Of a DNA stretch of 64,000 bases, positions 45,495 through 53,474 are shown one piece after another. This DNA comes from Paenibacillus sp. MSJ-34 (GTDB taxonomy: Bacteria; Bacillota; Bacilli; Paenibacillales; Paenibacillaceae). The DNA lies in NCBI RefSeq assembly GCF_018918005.1, contig NZ_JAHLPR010000027.1:1-64000 (forward strand), given 5' to 3'. The translations under genes were made by a program, and so were the position numbers. The number at the start of each line of letters is the position of its first letter. Within the stretch, counting starts at the first letter, position 1. The notes below the pieces were generated by a model. The model was not told the DNA's origin and ran no database searches. It saw nothing but the letters and a program-made list of their open reading frames with translations.

Positions 45495-46754
45495 ATGCTG
45501 CAAGTATATGGCGCATTGATGCCCGTGCGCTTGCTGGAAGAGATCCGGTTTTGGAAGACGCAGGAAAAAGAGCATACATCCGTCATTACCGCCATTATCC
45601 CTAATCTGGAACAACCGTTTGTGAACCTGATGCGCGAGTGGGAAAACGTGTTCGACAAAACCGAACAAGCTGCGCAAGCCTATCTTGACGCCGCCCTACA
45701 GGCGCCCGCACAGATCGGCCCGCAGTTTAAAGCGCAAATCAACGATCTGCTGCGCGTTTCCTGCGAGCAATCGAATCGATTTATCGCCCACCTGCGACAT
45801 ATCGAGCGCACCAGCCAGGCGGTCAAACAAGTCCCTCTCGCTCCGACGGTATTGGAACATATTATCCGGGAATCGGAATACTTCTTGAACGTGTTGCAGA
45901 CGCTCACTCATCTCGACGCCAGGGAAGGCGATCTGCGCGGCGAGCGGCAGGAAGACGGCATGCCTTGGAACGAACGGGCGCCGGAGGAGAGCAGAGCCGA
46001 CAACAACCCTTCTTCATCCCAAGACGAACCGGGCGGAAATGAGACAACGGGGGACGGGGCGCCGGTCAATGAGGTGGAACGCGGCGATTTGCTCAGCTGG
46101 ACGGACGCCTTGGATATGAACGGCAAGCCGGTACCGATCGGCGGACATCAATTGCCGCCTTTGCCGTATCCGTATAACGCCTTGGAGCCGTATATCGATG
46201 AAGCGACGATGCGCATCCACCACGACAAGCATCACAAAAGCTATGTCGACGGACTGAACAAAGCCGAACGGGCGCTGCTGGAAGCGAGAAAGAGCGGCAA
46301 TTTCGATCTGATTAAACATTGGGAAGGCGAGCTGGCTTTCCATGGGGCGGGGCATTATTTACATACGATCTTCTGGAATGTGATGAGCCCGAAAGGCGGC
46401 GGCACGCCATCCGGGCCTTTGGCTGCGCAAATCAAGCAGGATTTCGGCAGCTACGAACAGTTCAAGGCGCAATTTACCGAAGCGGCCGATAAGACCGAGG
46501 GCGGAGGATGGGCGATCCTCGTCTGGAGCCCGCGCAGTTGGCGTTTGGAAATTTTGCAAGCCGAAAAACATCAGAACCGGACGCAATGGGACGTCATTCC
46601 GCTGCTTCCGCTCGATGTATGGGAGCACTCTTATTACTTGAAGCATCAGAACAACCGGGCCGCCTATATTCAAGACTGGTGGAACGTCGTCTACTGGCCG
46701 TACGTTGCCGACCGGTTCAGCAAAGCCAAGAAACTGAAGTGGATTCCGTATTGA
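45495..46754 (+). CDS. Fe/Mn superoxide dismutase with N-terminal helical (DUF2935-like) domain
   Basis: 419 residues from the ATG at 45495 (AGGAGG nine bases upstream), about twice the usual SOD length. Residues 1-140 form a helical domain opening with LLEEIRFWKTQEKEHTSVI, which resembles the DUF2935 fold. Residues 141-215 are an acidic, Pro/Gly-rich linker. Residues 216-419 are an iron/manganese SOD with [41 protein letters not shown] and PLDVWEHSYYLKHQN supplying the His, His, Asp and His metal ligands. A separate standard sodA lies at 53475. B. subtilis SodF is a comparable extended SOD. Confidence 0.88.
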   Translation: MLQVYGALMPVRLLEEIRFWKTQEKEHTSVITAIIPNLEQPFVNLMREWENVFDKTEQAAQAYLDAALQAPAQIGPQFKAQINDLLRVSCEQSNRFIAHLRHIERTSQAVKQVPLAPTVLEHIIRESEYFLNVLQTLTHLDAREGDLRGERQEDGMPWNERAPEESRADNNPSSSQDEPGGNETTGDGAPVNEVERGDLLSWTDALDMNGKPVPIGGHQLPPLPYPYNALEPYIDEATMRIHHDKHHKSYVDGLNKAERALLEARKSGNFDLIKHWEGELAFHGAGHYLHTIFWNVMSPKGGGTPSGPLAAQIKQDFGSYEQFKAQFTEAADKTEGGGWAILVWSPRSWRLEILQAEKHQNRTQWDVIPLLPLDVWEHSYYLKHQNNRAAYIQDWWNVVYWPYVADRFSKAKKLKWIPY

Positions 46755-46772
46755 TAAGTAAGGAATCTAAGG

Positions 46773-46801
46773 CAAAAGGGACGGCGCGCCGCACCGTCCC
46801 T
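46773..46801 (-). terminator. Terminator between the SOD fusion gene and folE
   Basis: GGGACGG pairs with CCGTCCC around a GC-rich loop; on the minus strand TTTTGCC follows. It lies between the convergent genes and mainly serves folE. Confidence 0.7.
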
Positions 46802-46808
46802 AACTGTT

Positions 46809-47402
46809 TCATTGCTTGATCAACGATAAAAATTCGGCGCGGAGCGCGGAGTCTTCGCGGAAACGGCCGCGAATTCCGGACGTAACCGTTTTGCTGCCCG
46901 GTTTCTTCACGCCGCGGGCGCACATGCATAAATGCTCTCCTTCCACCACAACCATAACGCCGTGCGGCTGAAGCACTTCCTCCATCGTATCCGCAATTTG
47001 CGATGTAATCCGTTCCTGCACCTGGAGGCGGCGCGTAACCGCTTCGACCAATCGCGCCAATTTGCTCAAACCGGCTATTTTCCCGCTCGGAATATATCCG
47101 ATATGCACTTTGCCGAAGAACGGCGCCGTATGATGCTCGCACTGGCTGTAATATACGATGTCCTTGACGATAACGAGTTCTTCATGCTGTTCGTCGAACG
47201 TGACGCCGAGCACTTCGCGCGGATCGACGCTGTATCCTGCGTAAATCTCCTCGTACATTCTGGCTACGCGTTCCGGGGTTTCCAACAAACCTTCACGATC
47301 CGGGTTCTCGCCGATCAACCGCAAAATTTCCCTCACGTGATATTCGATTTGTTCATGATTTTCCGCTGCGTGCAAGTTTTTGTAATCTTTAACTCCTGCC
47401 AC
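46809..47402 (-). CDS. folE: GTP cyclohydrolase I, FolE1 type
   Basis: 197 residues from the GTG at 47402, which has AGGAGGGG just upstream; the frame extends six codons into that site from a TTG. Opens GTP to dihydroneopterin triphosphate at the start of folate synthesis. Zinc ligands lie in [21 protein letters not shown] (Cys, His) and [16 protein letters not shown] (Cys). [14 protein letters not shown] and VTSGIRGRF complete the active site. Confidence 0.96.
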   Translation of the reverse strand: MAGVKDYKNLHAAENHEQIEYHVREILRLIGENPDREGLLETPERVARMYEEIYAGYSVDPREVLGVTFDEQHEELVIVKDIVYYSQCEHHTAPFFGKVHIGYIPSGKIAGLSKLARLVEAVTRRLQVQERITSQIADTMEEVLQPHGVMVVVEGEHLCMCARGVKKPGSKTVTSGIRGRFREDSALRAEFLSLIKQ

Positions 47403-47426
47403 TGGCTCCCCTCCTAACAATTCGCG

Positions 47427-47633
47427 TTATTTGAATTTTTTGTTCTTCATCATTTGCTGAGCGCGCTGCATTTGCTTGTTGTTCAAGTTGTAACCCATTT
47501 GCTTCGCCATTTTGGCAAGCATGTCCGGATCGCTTTGCATTTTGGTCAACTGCCTGCGCAAATAGAATACGCCAATAATAAACCCGAGCACTAAACCGAC
47601 AACCAGCGTGATAATCGGAATAATATAATTCAT
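47427..47633 (-). CDS. yneF: YneF family (UPF0154) small membrane protein
   Basis: 68 residues: one TM helix (about 3-26), a short FYLRRQLTKMQSDPDMLAKMAKQMGYN segment and a polar QMQRAQQMMKNKKFK tail, matching the conserved YneF/UPF0154 family. Function unknown. GGGTG precedes the ATG. It lies between folE and queG on the same strand. Confidence 0.9.
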   Translation of the reverse strand: MNYIIPIITLVVGLVLGFIIGVFYLRRQLTKMQSDPDMLAKMAKQMGYNLNNKQMQRAQQMMKNKKFK

Positions 47634-47714
47634 TATGCGTCACCCTTTGTTCACTTGATAATTGTTCCATTCGATAAAAACTATCATAGCACGTCCGTTC
47701 GCCTATGACAAACA

Positions 47715-49403
47715 TCACAGCCGTTCGAGCGCCAGCAATGTTTCTTTCTTATCCAAACCTCCGCCGTATCCGACCATTTGGCCTCCCGCGCCGATGACGC
47801 GATGGCATGGAATAATAATGGGAATCGGGTTTTTGTTGTTGGCTCCGCCGACGGCGCGCACCGCCTTCGGATTGCCGATCCGCTCGGCGATGTGTTTATA
47901 CGAACATACCTCGCCGTACGGAATTTCCGTCAACGCCCGCCAAACTTTGCGTTGAAATTCCGTCCCTTGCAAGTCGAGCGTCTCGAACGGCAAATCGAAC
48001 GAATGCCGGCTTCCCGCAAAATATTGTTCCAATTGCTCGATAACGCCGCTCAATTTCCCCTGATTCATTATAAATTCCGCCTCGCCCCACCAACGCTGCG
48101 CCCAGCGTTCGAGCTCTTGCTTCCGTTCGGACACGGCGCCGAATTCGATATGGCATAACCCTTTGTCGGTCGCGCATAACGTAAGCGTGCCGATGGGGGA
48201 ATCCATCTCGCCGTAAAATAACGTTTTCCCGGCGGCCCCCAGTTTCGCTCGTGCTTCTTGCACCGCCTCGAGCACTTCTTCGTTCTTTTCCTGTCCCAAG
48301 CTATCCGTCAATGCCCGCATCGACTCATCTCCTCCAATTTTCCCGAGCGCCCATGCGGCGGTTGCCCGCAATTCCGGCCGCGGGTCTTCCATAATCACCG
48401 TCCGCAAATGCGGAACGGCGCTGCGGTCTTTGAAATTGCCCAGGGCGATCACCGCATTGCGCTGGATCGGCTTCTTCCCCCGCCACGCGGCGGCGCTGCT
48501 GCCGAATCGTTCCTTGAATTCCTTGTTGCTCATGGAGAGCAGCGGGATAAGAAGCGGCTTGGCCAATTCCGGATCAGGCTGCAGTTCCGGCTGATGCGTC
48601 CAGTTCTTGCCGCGATTCTTCGGGCACACGATCTGGCAAGTGTCGCAGCCGTATAGCCGGTTGCCGATTTTGCGCATAAATTCGTCGCTCAGCGTATGCT
48701 TCGTTTGCGTCAAGAACGAGATGCATCGCTGCGCGTTCAATTGGCCCGGGCCGACAAGCGCGCCTGTCGGACAGGCGTCGATGCATGCGGTACAGTCCCC
48801 GCAATCGTCGGTGACCGGCTCGTCCGGCGGAAAAGGAATATTCGTGATCATCTCGCCGATATAAATCCACGAGCCCCATTCCGGCGATATAATCGAACAG
48901 TTCTTGCCGCTCCAGCCGATGCCGGCCCGCTCGGCAACCGCCCGATCGACCAGCGCCCCGGTATCGACCATGCTCTCCATCCGTGCGCCTTCGACCCGAT
49001 CGCGTATAAACGTCTCCAATCGGGCCAGCCGATTGCGCAATACATGGTGATAATCTTCCCCCCATGCGGACCGGGCCAATATGCCGCGATACGCTCCGGG
49101 CTCCGACTTCGGCGGATTCGCCATCTTCGACGGGTAGGCGATCGCGATGGCGATCATCGATTGCGGTTCGCTCAAGCTTAGTTCGGGACGCACTCTTTTC
49201 TCGATATCCTTCTCCTCGAATCCGGATTCATGCCCTTTGGCCCGGTGTGCGAGCAGCCTTTGTCTCAACGTCTCAAACGGGGCGGCCGAGGCGAATCCGA
49301 TTTGATCGATGCCAAGCTGCGGCGCGGCTCGCTTGATTTCTTCCTTCAATTGTCCCCAGTACCCGCTCTCCGTTCCCGCTTCCATCTTCTCCGGCTTCGT
49401 CAT
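47715..49403 (-). CDS. Fusion of epoxyqueuosine reductase (QueG) and O6-alkylguanine-DNA alkyltransferase (Ogt)
   Basis: 562 residues from the ATG at 49403 (AAGGGG eight bases upstream; an in-frame GTG three codons earlier overlaps that site). Residues 1-300 are QueG: SMVDTGALVDRAVAERAGIGWSGKN and two 4Fe-4S motifs, CGDCTACIDACPTGAL and LYGCDTCQIVCPKNRG. Residues ~315-385 are HEAT-like repeats (DPRPELRATAAWALGKIG). Residues ~393-562 are an Ogt/MGMT domain with GTEFQRKVWRALTEIPYGEV and acceptor Cys533 in IIPCHRVIGAGG. QueG finishes queuosine in tRNA and Ogt repairs alkylated guanine; both look intact in one continuous frame. Confidence 0.9.
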   Translation of the reverse strand: MTKPEKMEAGTESGYWGQLKEEIKRAAPQLGIDQIGFASAAPFETLRQRLLAHRAKGHESGFEEKDIEKRVRPELSLSEPQSMIAIAIAYPSKMANPPKSEPGAYRGILARSAWGEDYHHVLRNRLARLETFIRDRVEGARMESMVDTGALVDRAVAERAGIGWSGKNCSIISPEWGSWIYIGEMITNIPFPPDEPVTDDCGDCTACIDACPTGALVGPGQLNAQRCISFLTQTKHTLSDEFMRKIGNRLYGCDTCQIVCPKNRGKNWTHQPELQPDPELAKPLLIPLLSMSNKEFKERFGSSAAAWRGKKPIQRNAVIALGNFKDRSAVPHLRTVIMEDPRPELRATAAWALGKIGGDESMRALTDSLGQEKNEEVLEAVQEARAKLGAAGKTLFYGEMDSPIGTLTLCATDKGLCHIEFGAVSERKQELERWAQRWWGEAEFIMNQGKLSGVIEQLEQYFAGSRHSFDLPFETLDLQGTEFQRKVWRALTEIPYGEVCSYKHIAERIGNPKAVRAVGGANNKNPIPIIIPCHRVIGAGGQMVGYGGGLDKKETLLALERL

Positions 49404-49465
49404 TCCACCCACCCCTTTTCCGTTCGCGCCACCTTGTTGCGCTTCGTTTTTTTACATAATAATAG

Positions 49466-49515
49466 GAAAGCATATCTCCCCTCCATTTGCAATGGGTGGA
49501 AAGATATGCTTTCGA
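49466..49515. repeat. Palindromic hairpin element, copy 1
   Basis: GAAAGCATATCT (49468-49479) and its exact complement AGATATGCTTTC (49502-49513) enclose an inner stem around a TTTGCAAT loop. On the minus strand the right part contains GGAGGGGAGATATG, a ribosome-site-like string, 65 bp upstream of the QueG-Ogt start. A second copy with the same outline is at 50694-50743. Confidence 0.65.
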
Positions 49516-49544
49516 TTCGCGAAGCATATTTAAGAATTTTCATT

Positions 49545-49650
49545 CGTTAATAAGGTATATTCGTTCTCAAAAGCTTAAATTCACCCCAACTTCCCCCAAA
49601 CTTAGACTCCTATTGGGTCGCTAATAAGGTACAATCGTACCTATTACCGC
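49545..49650. repeat. CGCTAATAAGGTA repeats
   Basis: CGTTAATAAGGTA at 49545-49557 and CGCTAATAAGGTA at 49619-49631; the second continues into the small hairpin GGTACAATCGTACC. These are members of the same family as the palindrome at 24088-24133. They lie between the rnhA stop and the hairpin copy at 49466. Confidence 0.55.
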
Positions 49651-49696
49651 CCTAATCCCCTAATCCGACTCGCACCGGGAAACCGGCTGCCGGATC

Positions 49697-50134
49697 TCAC
49701 GACAACCGCTTGATCGCTTCCCGCGCCAGCAAGTCGCAGCGATTGTTCAATTCATTGTCGCTATGGCCCTTCACTTTAATATATTCCACCTCATGGGTTC
49801 CCATTAAAGCCCATAGCTCCTTCCATAGATCCTGATTTTCGACAGGCTGGTTTTTGCTGTTCTTCCAACCGTTGCGCAGCCAGCCCCGGATCCATCCCTG
49901 CTTGAAGCAGTTCACGACATAGGCCGAGTCGCTGTAAACTTTGACCTTGCACGGCTCCTTCAACAGCTTCAACGCTTCGATGACGGCTTTAATTTCCATC
50001 CGATTGTTCGTCGTATCCCGCTCCCCGCCGGACAGCTCTTTGCGGTGACCGCCGTACATGAGAATAGCGCCCCATCCCCCGGGGCCGGGATTTCCGGAGC
50101 AAGCGCCGTCCGTATATAACGTAATTTCTTTCAT
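49697..50134 (-). CDS. rnhA: Ribonuclease HI
   Basis: 145 residues from the ATG at 50134 (GGAGGG seven bases upstream), overlapping the upstream stop by 4 bp (ATGA). Degrades RNA in RNA-DNA hybrids. Catalytic carboxylates are Asp9 (YTDGACSGNPGPGGWG), Glu47 (NNRMEIKA), Asp69 (VYSDSAYVVNC) and Asp134 (NNRCDLLA). A basic handle region (WIRGWLRNGWKNSKNQPV) is present as in the E. coli enzyme. Confidence 0.96.
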   Translation of the reverse strand: MKEITLYTDGACSGNPGPGGWGAILMYGGHRKELSGGERDTTNNRMEIKAVIEALKLLKEPCKVKVYSDSAYVVNCFKQGWIRGWLRNGWKNSKNQPVENQDLWKELWALMGTHEVEYIKVKGHSDNELNNRCDLLAREAIKRLS

Positions 50135-50688
50135 TGCGATTCCCTCCAAGCCGAATAATAACGCAGCACGGCCTCATCCTGAAACGGCGCCAAGCCGCCC
50201 TCCATTCGCAGTTTCAATTGTTCGAGCCCATTCATCAATTTCCGCACCACAAGTTCGGGATACCGGTAATTGGCCCGGTTCTTTTCATATTCGTTCCAAT
50301 CCAGCAGTTGAACTTGTCCATCCGGATGAAGCACGACATCCAGATCGTAATCGATATATGTAATGACATGATCGGCATCGCTTTTATAGGGCGGGGAAGC
50401 GATATTGCAATAATATCGGATTCCCGTATCTTCAACGAGCGCGACGACATTAAACCACATTTGCGGAATAAAAAAGGTTACCGCAGGCACTTTGCTGAAC
50501 CAGCGCTTGCCGTCCGCTTCGACGATCGGCGTTTGGGAATTGATGGCGACGGTCATCGACTGTTCCGTATGGTCCGGTCCGAGCTCTTCTTCCGGGACGA
50601 GCCAGTTTTCCAGCCACATCCGGTGCAAACGGCCGTCATGCTTAAAGCTTTTAATCGTTAACGGTTGGTATCGGTTGTTTGTTTTCAT
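50131..50688 (-). CDS. DUF402 domain protein (NtdP-like nucleoside tri/diphosphatase)
   Basis: 185 residues of the DUF402 fold: ITIKSFKHDG-type opening, WFNVVALVEDTGIRYYCNIASPPY and YIDYDLDVVLHPDGQVQLLDWNEYEKN with several metal-binding Asp/Glu residues. Family members such as NtdP hydrolyse nucleoside tri- and diphosphates. Translationally coupled to rnhA. No good ribosome site directly precedes the ATG; instead a hairpin element ends 7 bp upstream, and its GGGGAG plus a four-codon ORF ending TGATATG may recruit ribosomes. Confidence 0.85.
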   Translation of the reverse strand: MKTNNRYQPLTIKSFKHDGRLHRMWLENWLVPEEELGPDHTEQSMTVAINSQTPIVEADGKRWFSKVPAVTFFIPQMWFNVVALVEDTGIRYYCNIASPPYKSDADHVITYIDYDLDVVLHPDGQVQLLDWNEYEKNRANYRYPELVVRKLMNGLEQLKLRMEGGLAPFQDEAVLRYYSAWRESQ

Positions 50689-50693
50689 ATCAA

Positions 50694-50743
50694 TAGAAAA
50701 ACATATCTCCCCATCGTTTGCAATAGATGAAAAGATATGCTTC
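50694..50743. repeat. Palindromic hairpin element, copy 2
   Basis: CATATCT and AGATATG arms around an inner stem and a TTTGCAAT loop. It matches copy 1 (49466-49515) at most positions, and one inner pair changes from C-G in copy 1 to T-A here while staying paired. It sits directly upstream of the DUF402 start codon on the minus strand. Confidence 0.62.
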
Positions 50744-50775
50744 GTCTCCTTGCCAATCCTATAAGTGCAGAAATA

Positions 50776-51198
50776 TTATCCAGCCACGATTCTTAATTTT
50801 TGAAAAGTTCGTAAAACATGCGCCGCCCCGTACCCCATCGCGGCATATAACGGCAACACCGGTTCGTTATGTTCGTCGCCCGCAATGCAAATGCGCGTTA
50901 CTTTGCGTTGCAAGAATCTTTGCTGCAATGCGGAAATTAACGCCTTGCCGCTGCCTTGGCCGCGATACTTCGGATGAACCGCCAACCGGTAATAACAACC
51001 CTGGCTATTCTCAATCGTTCCGATAATAACGCCAACGAGAGCGTCATCCCGTTCATGCACCAACACTAGATCGCTATCGAGCGATAATTGTCTGGCAAAT
51101 GCCTCCATCGTCTGCTCGTAGCACTCCTCCGACAACGATTCTTGCAACAGCTCCGTCACTTGAATGTAATCCGACAATTGAAAGGAACGAATACGCAT
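50776..51198 (-). CDS. GNAT family N-acetyltransferase
   Basis: 140 residues. GNAT fold with LVGVIIGTIENSQGCYYRLAVHPKYRGQGSGKALISALQQRFLQR: the acetyl-CoA loop is RGQGSGKAL. IRIRSFQLSDYIQVTELL is the usual first strand and helix. Substrate unknown; the CIAGDEHNEPVLPLYAAMGY segment is like RimI/YpeA-type enzymes. Own promoter region upstream is AT-rich. Confidence 0.9.
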   Translation of the reverse strand: MRIRSFQLSDYIQVTELLQESLSEECYEQTMEAFARQLSLDSDLVLVHERDDALVGVIIGTIENSQGCYYRLAVHPKYRGQGSGKALISALQQRFLQRKVTRICIAGDEHNEPVLPLYAAMGYGAAHVLRTFQKLRIVAG

Positions 51199-51377
51199 GT
51201 TCTACTCCCCTTATGTTTATCTTATGTGATTTTCAAAAACTGAACTGACTGTCGTATGCCTTTTTTCAGCGATCTTTATAAAATACGACAAAAAACGATG
51301 AAATCCTCCTTTAATCTTAAAAAAACATTAATTTCCTCGCTTTTCCTCTTGAAAACGCTTCATTTTAAGCGCTTACA

Positions 51378-51408
51378 TAAAAATGCCGGAACGCCGCCCT
51401 TCGGCATG
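51378..51408 (-). terminator. Terminator of the SHAEG-repeat gene
   Basis: On the minus strand ATGCCG pairs with CGGCAT around a GC-rich loop and TTTTATG follows. It lies about 60 bp after the stop codon. The remaining 51199-51377 gap is AT-rich with no supported gene. Confidence 0.65.
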
Positions 51409-51469
51409 ACGATACTTATCCTATCTACATGGATAGACATGCAGGCGATGTTCCGACAGGTCGATTACA

Positions 51470-53254
51470 TCAAATCATGAACGCGTACAACACTAAGATT
51501 TGATTCGGCCCGGTACGTTCCAACACGCGATAACCGGTAACGGCATTCGTAGCGATGCCTTGATCGTTCGGCCTGCAATATCCGTTGACCGGGCATGTCC
51601 CGTCATCCCGAACGAGCAATTTGCCCAGCAAGCCGACCGCAACCCATTCGGGCCTTTGCGATCGCGGAATATATTCGCGGGAAGGATCGAATGCCGGATT
51701 GACGACCGCTTCTCTTACTTTTCGCTCCGGTTTAATGACCACGCCGTATTCGTCTTGTTCGGCGGGATAGATTACCTCGCGCATGATCGTCCTGCCCCAC
51801 TCGTCCCTCATAAATTTATGCTTCCAGCTTAATTCGGCCGCATCCCCTACAACTCCGGGCGTCGCGCTCGTAATCCCCAGAATATAAATATCCGAGGCCG
51901 TTGCCTTGCGGATCTTGCTTCCTTCCAAAGTGACGAAGTAGCCGACGTCGATCGGCCTGCCGTCGCAGGTTTCAAACATTTCCGCATAATCGGCCGCGCC
52001 TGTCACCCAACCGTTCTCGGCAATGCCCTGCCCCTGCGGCCCGGATATTTTGGCTGCCAAGTGCGGGGTTGTCCCTGTACCGTAAGCCAGATGCCATGAA
52101 TACTCTTCATTCGCTTGGCCGTAGCGTCCCATAATATGCGCGCCGGTATAAAGGTTCGTATCCGTGCTTATTCCTTCGGCATGGGAACTGTTGCCGCTCG
52201 CGATCGTAGCGCTGCCCTCCGCATGCGACGCATCCCCGCTCGCCGTGGATTGATCTCCCTCGGCATGCGAAGCGATCCCGTATGCCTGCGTCGCCCTTCC
52301 TTCCGCGTGGCTGGCATATTCTCCCGCCACCGAGCGGTCGCCTTCGGCGTGCGAAGCAAAACCACCGGCAACCGTACGGTATCCTTCCGCATGGGAAACA
52401 TCGCCTGCCGCGAGAGTCGGGCCATATCCGTATGCCTGATGGAACCCTCCCCCCTCGGCATGAGCTGCAGCGCCGCTGGCCGTATTCCGAACATCCAGAA
52501 ATTCGTTGCCCCATCCTTCCACATGGGAATAATCCCCGCTCGCCAAAGTGAAAAATCCTTCCGCGTGGGAATAGCGGCCGCTGGCAATCGTTCTATAGCC
52601 TTCGGCATGAGAGCCTCTGCCGCCGGCGGCCGATCGTTCCCCTTCCGCATGCGAAGCTTCTCCCGTCGTCTCCGTCCCGACCCCTTCGGCATGCGAGTAC
52701 GCGCCGCCGGCAACCGAGCCGGAGCCCTCGGCATGTGAACCTATTCCGACTGCCTCTGCTGAGTCGCCTTCCGCATGAGAAAATTCCCCTCGCGCCAGAG
52801 TGCTGTAACCTTCGGCATGCGAGCCCGTCCCGTCGGCTGAGGATAGTTGTCCTTCCGCATGGGCGAAGTCGCCGCCAGCGCTTGACCCAGATCCCTCCGC
52901 ATGGGCAAAGTCGCCGGACGCGCCCGTGGCATTTCCTTCGGCATGCGCCCCAATCCCTTTGTCCGGGAACAAGCCTGCCATTGTTCCCAGACCTTCGGCA
53001 TGCGTAAAGGCGGCCACCGCTCTGGTTCCGCTTCCCTCGGCATGCGAAGCCGTTCCGATGGCCCAAACATCGGCTCCCTCCGCATGCGCCGCCGGCCCGT
53101 ATGTCAGCGTGGACAATCCTTCGGCATGCGATGCGGCAGCATGGGCGGCGGTAGCAATTCCTTCCGCATGTGCGGCCGTCCCGTCGGCGATCGTATCCCT
53201 TCCTTCCGCGTCCGCACATTGTCCCGGCGCGTTGCGATTGCATTCGTTTGACAT
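51470..53254 (-). CDS. SHAEG-repeat (YadA-head-like) protein with C-terminal Peptidase_G2 autocleavage domain
   Basis: 594 residues from the ATG at 53254 (GAAAGG nine bases upstream); the longer frame has no ribosome site. About residues 25-395 hold 23 copies of a ~14-residue unit ending H-A-E-G (one H-V-E-G), usually preceded by Ser, as in the trimeric beta-roll heads of YadA-type adhesins. At DNA level this is a 42-bp repeat. The C-terminal ~180 residues (GAADYAEMFETCDGRPIDVGYFV.., ILGITSATPGVVGDAAELSW, PNDQGIATNAV) match the Peptidase_G2 intramolecular chaperone domain of phage appendage proteins, which cleaves itself after trimer folding. No signal peptide and no adjacent phage genes. Confidence 0.85.
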   Translation of the reverse strand: MSNECNRNAPGQCADAEGRDTIADGTAAHAEGIATAAHAAASHAEGLSTLTYGPAAHAEGADVWAIGTASHAEGSGTRAVAAFTHAEGLGTMAGLFPDKGIGAHAEGNATGASGDFAHAEGSGSSAGGDFAHAEGQLSSADGTGSHAEGYSTLARGEFSHAEGDSAEAVGIGSHAEGSGSVAGGAYSHAEGVGTETTGEASHAEGERSAAGGRGSHAEGYRTIASGRYSHAEGFFTLASGDYSHVEGWGNEFLDVRNTASGAAAHAEGGGFHQAYGYGPTLAAGDVSHAEGYRTVAGGFASHAEGDRSVAGEYASHAEGRATQAYGIASHAEGDQSTASGDASHAEGSATIASGNSSHAEGISTDTNLYTGAHIMGRYGQANEEYSWHLAYGTGTTPHLAAKISGPQGQGIAENGWVTGAADYAEMFETCDGRPIDVGYFVTLEGSKIRKATASDIYILGITSATPGVVGDAAELSWKHKFMRDEWGRTIMREVIYPAEQDEYGVVIKPERKVREAVVNPAFDPSREYIPRSQRPEWVAVGLLGKLLVRDDGTCPVNGYCRPNDQGIATNAVTGYRVLERTGPNQILVLYAFMI

Positions 53255-53406
53255 TGCGATCATCCTTTCTTCTATTGGAAATGCTATATTGTATTCGCAA
53301 CGCCTGTCCGGGAAGCGGCGACCGCGGTTTTCCCCTGTATAAACCGACGAAAACACGGCAATCCTAGTCGGGGAATGAAAAGCGTTCGACTTTTTAAACA
53401 TTTATA

Positions 53407-53435
53407 TTGATTTATTATGAAAAATAAGGTTTAAT
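53407..53435 (+). promoter_or_regulatory. sodA promoter
   Basis: TTGATT (53407-53412), a 17-bp spacer and TTTAAT (53430-53435), about 40 bp upstream of the start codon. Confidence 0.5.
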
Positions 53436-53474
53436 AAAATAGTGAAGACTACATATTTTGGGAGGTATTCAATT

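Noticed and set aside
51340-51380. A cre site (TGAAAACGCTTCA) in the gap before the SHAEG-repeat gene
   Set aside because: It misses the consensus ending, and no promoter or carbon-related gene adjoins it.
51256-51480. A 74-codon plus-strand frame before the SHAEG-repeat gene
   Set aside because: No good ribosome site, and it runs across the terminator hairpin and into the end of the real minus-strand gene.
51900-53200. A CRISPR-like array (many ~42-bp units)
   Set aside because: The units are codons for the SHAEG protein repeats in one open frame, are degenerate at DNA level and have no conserved spacers or cas genes.
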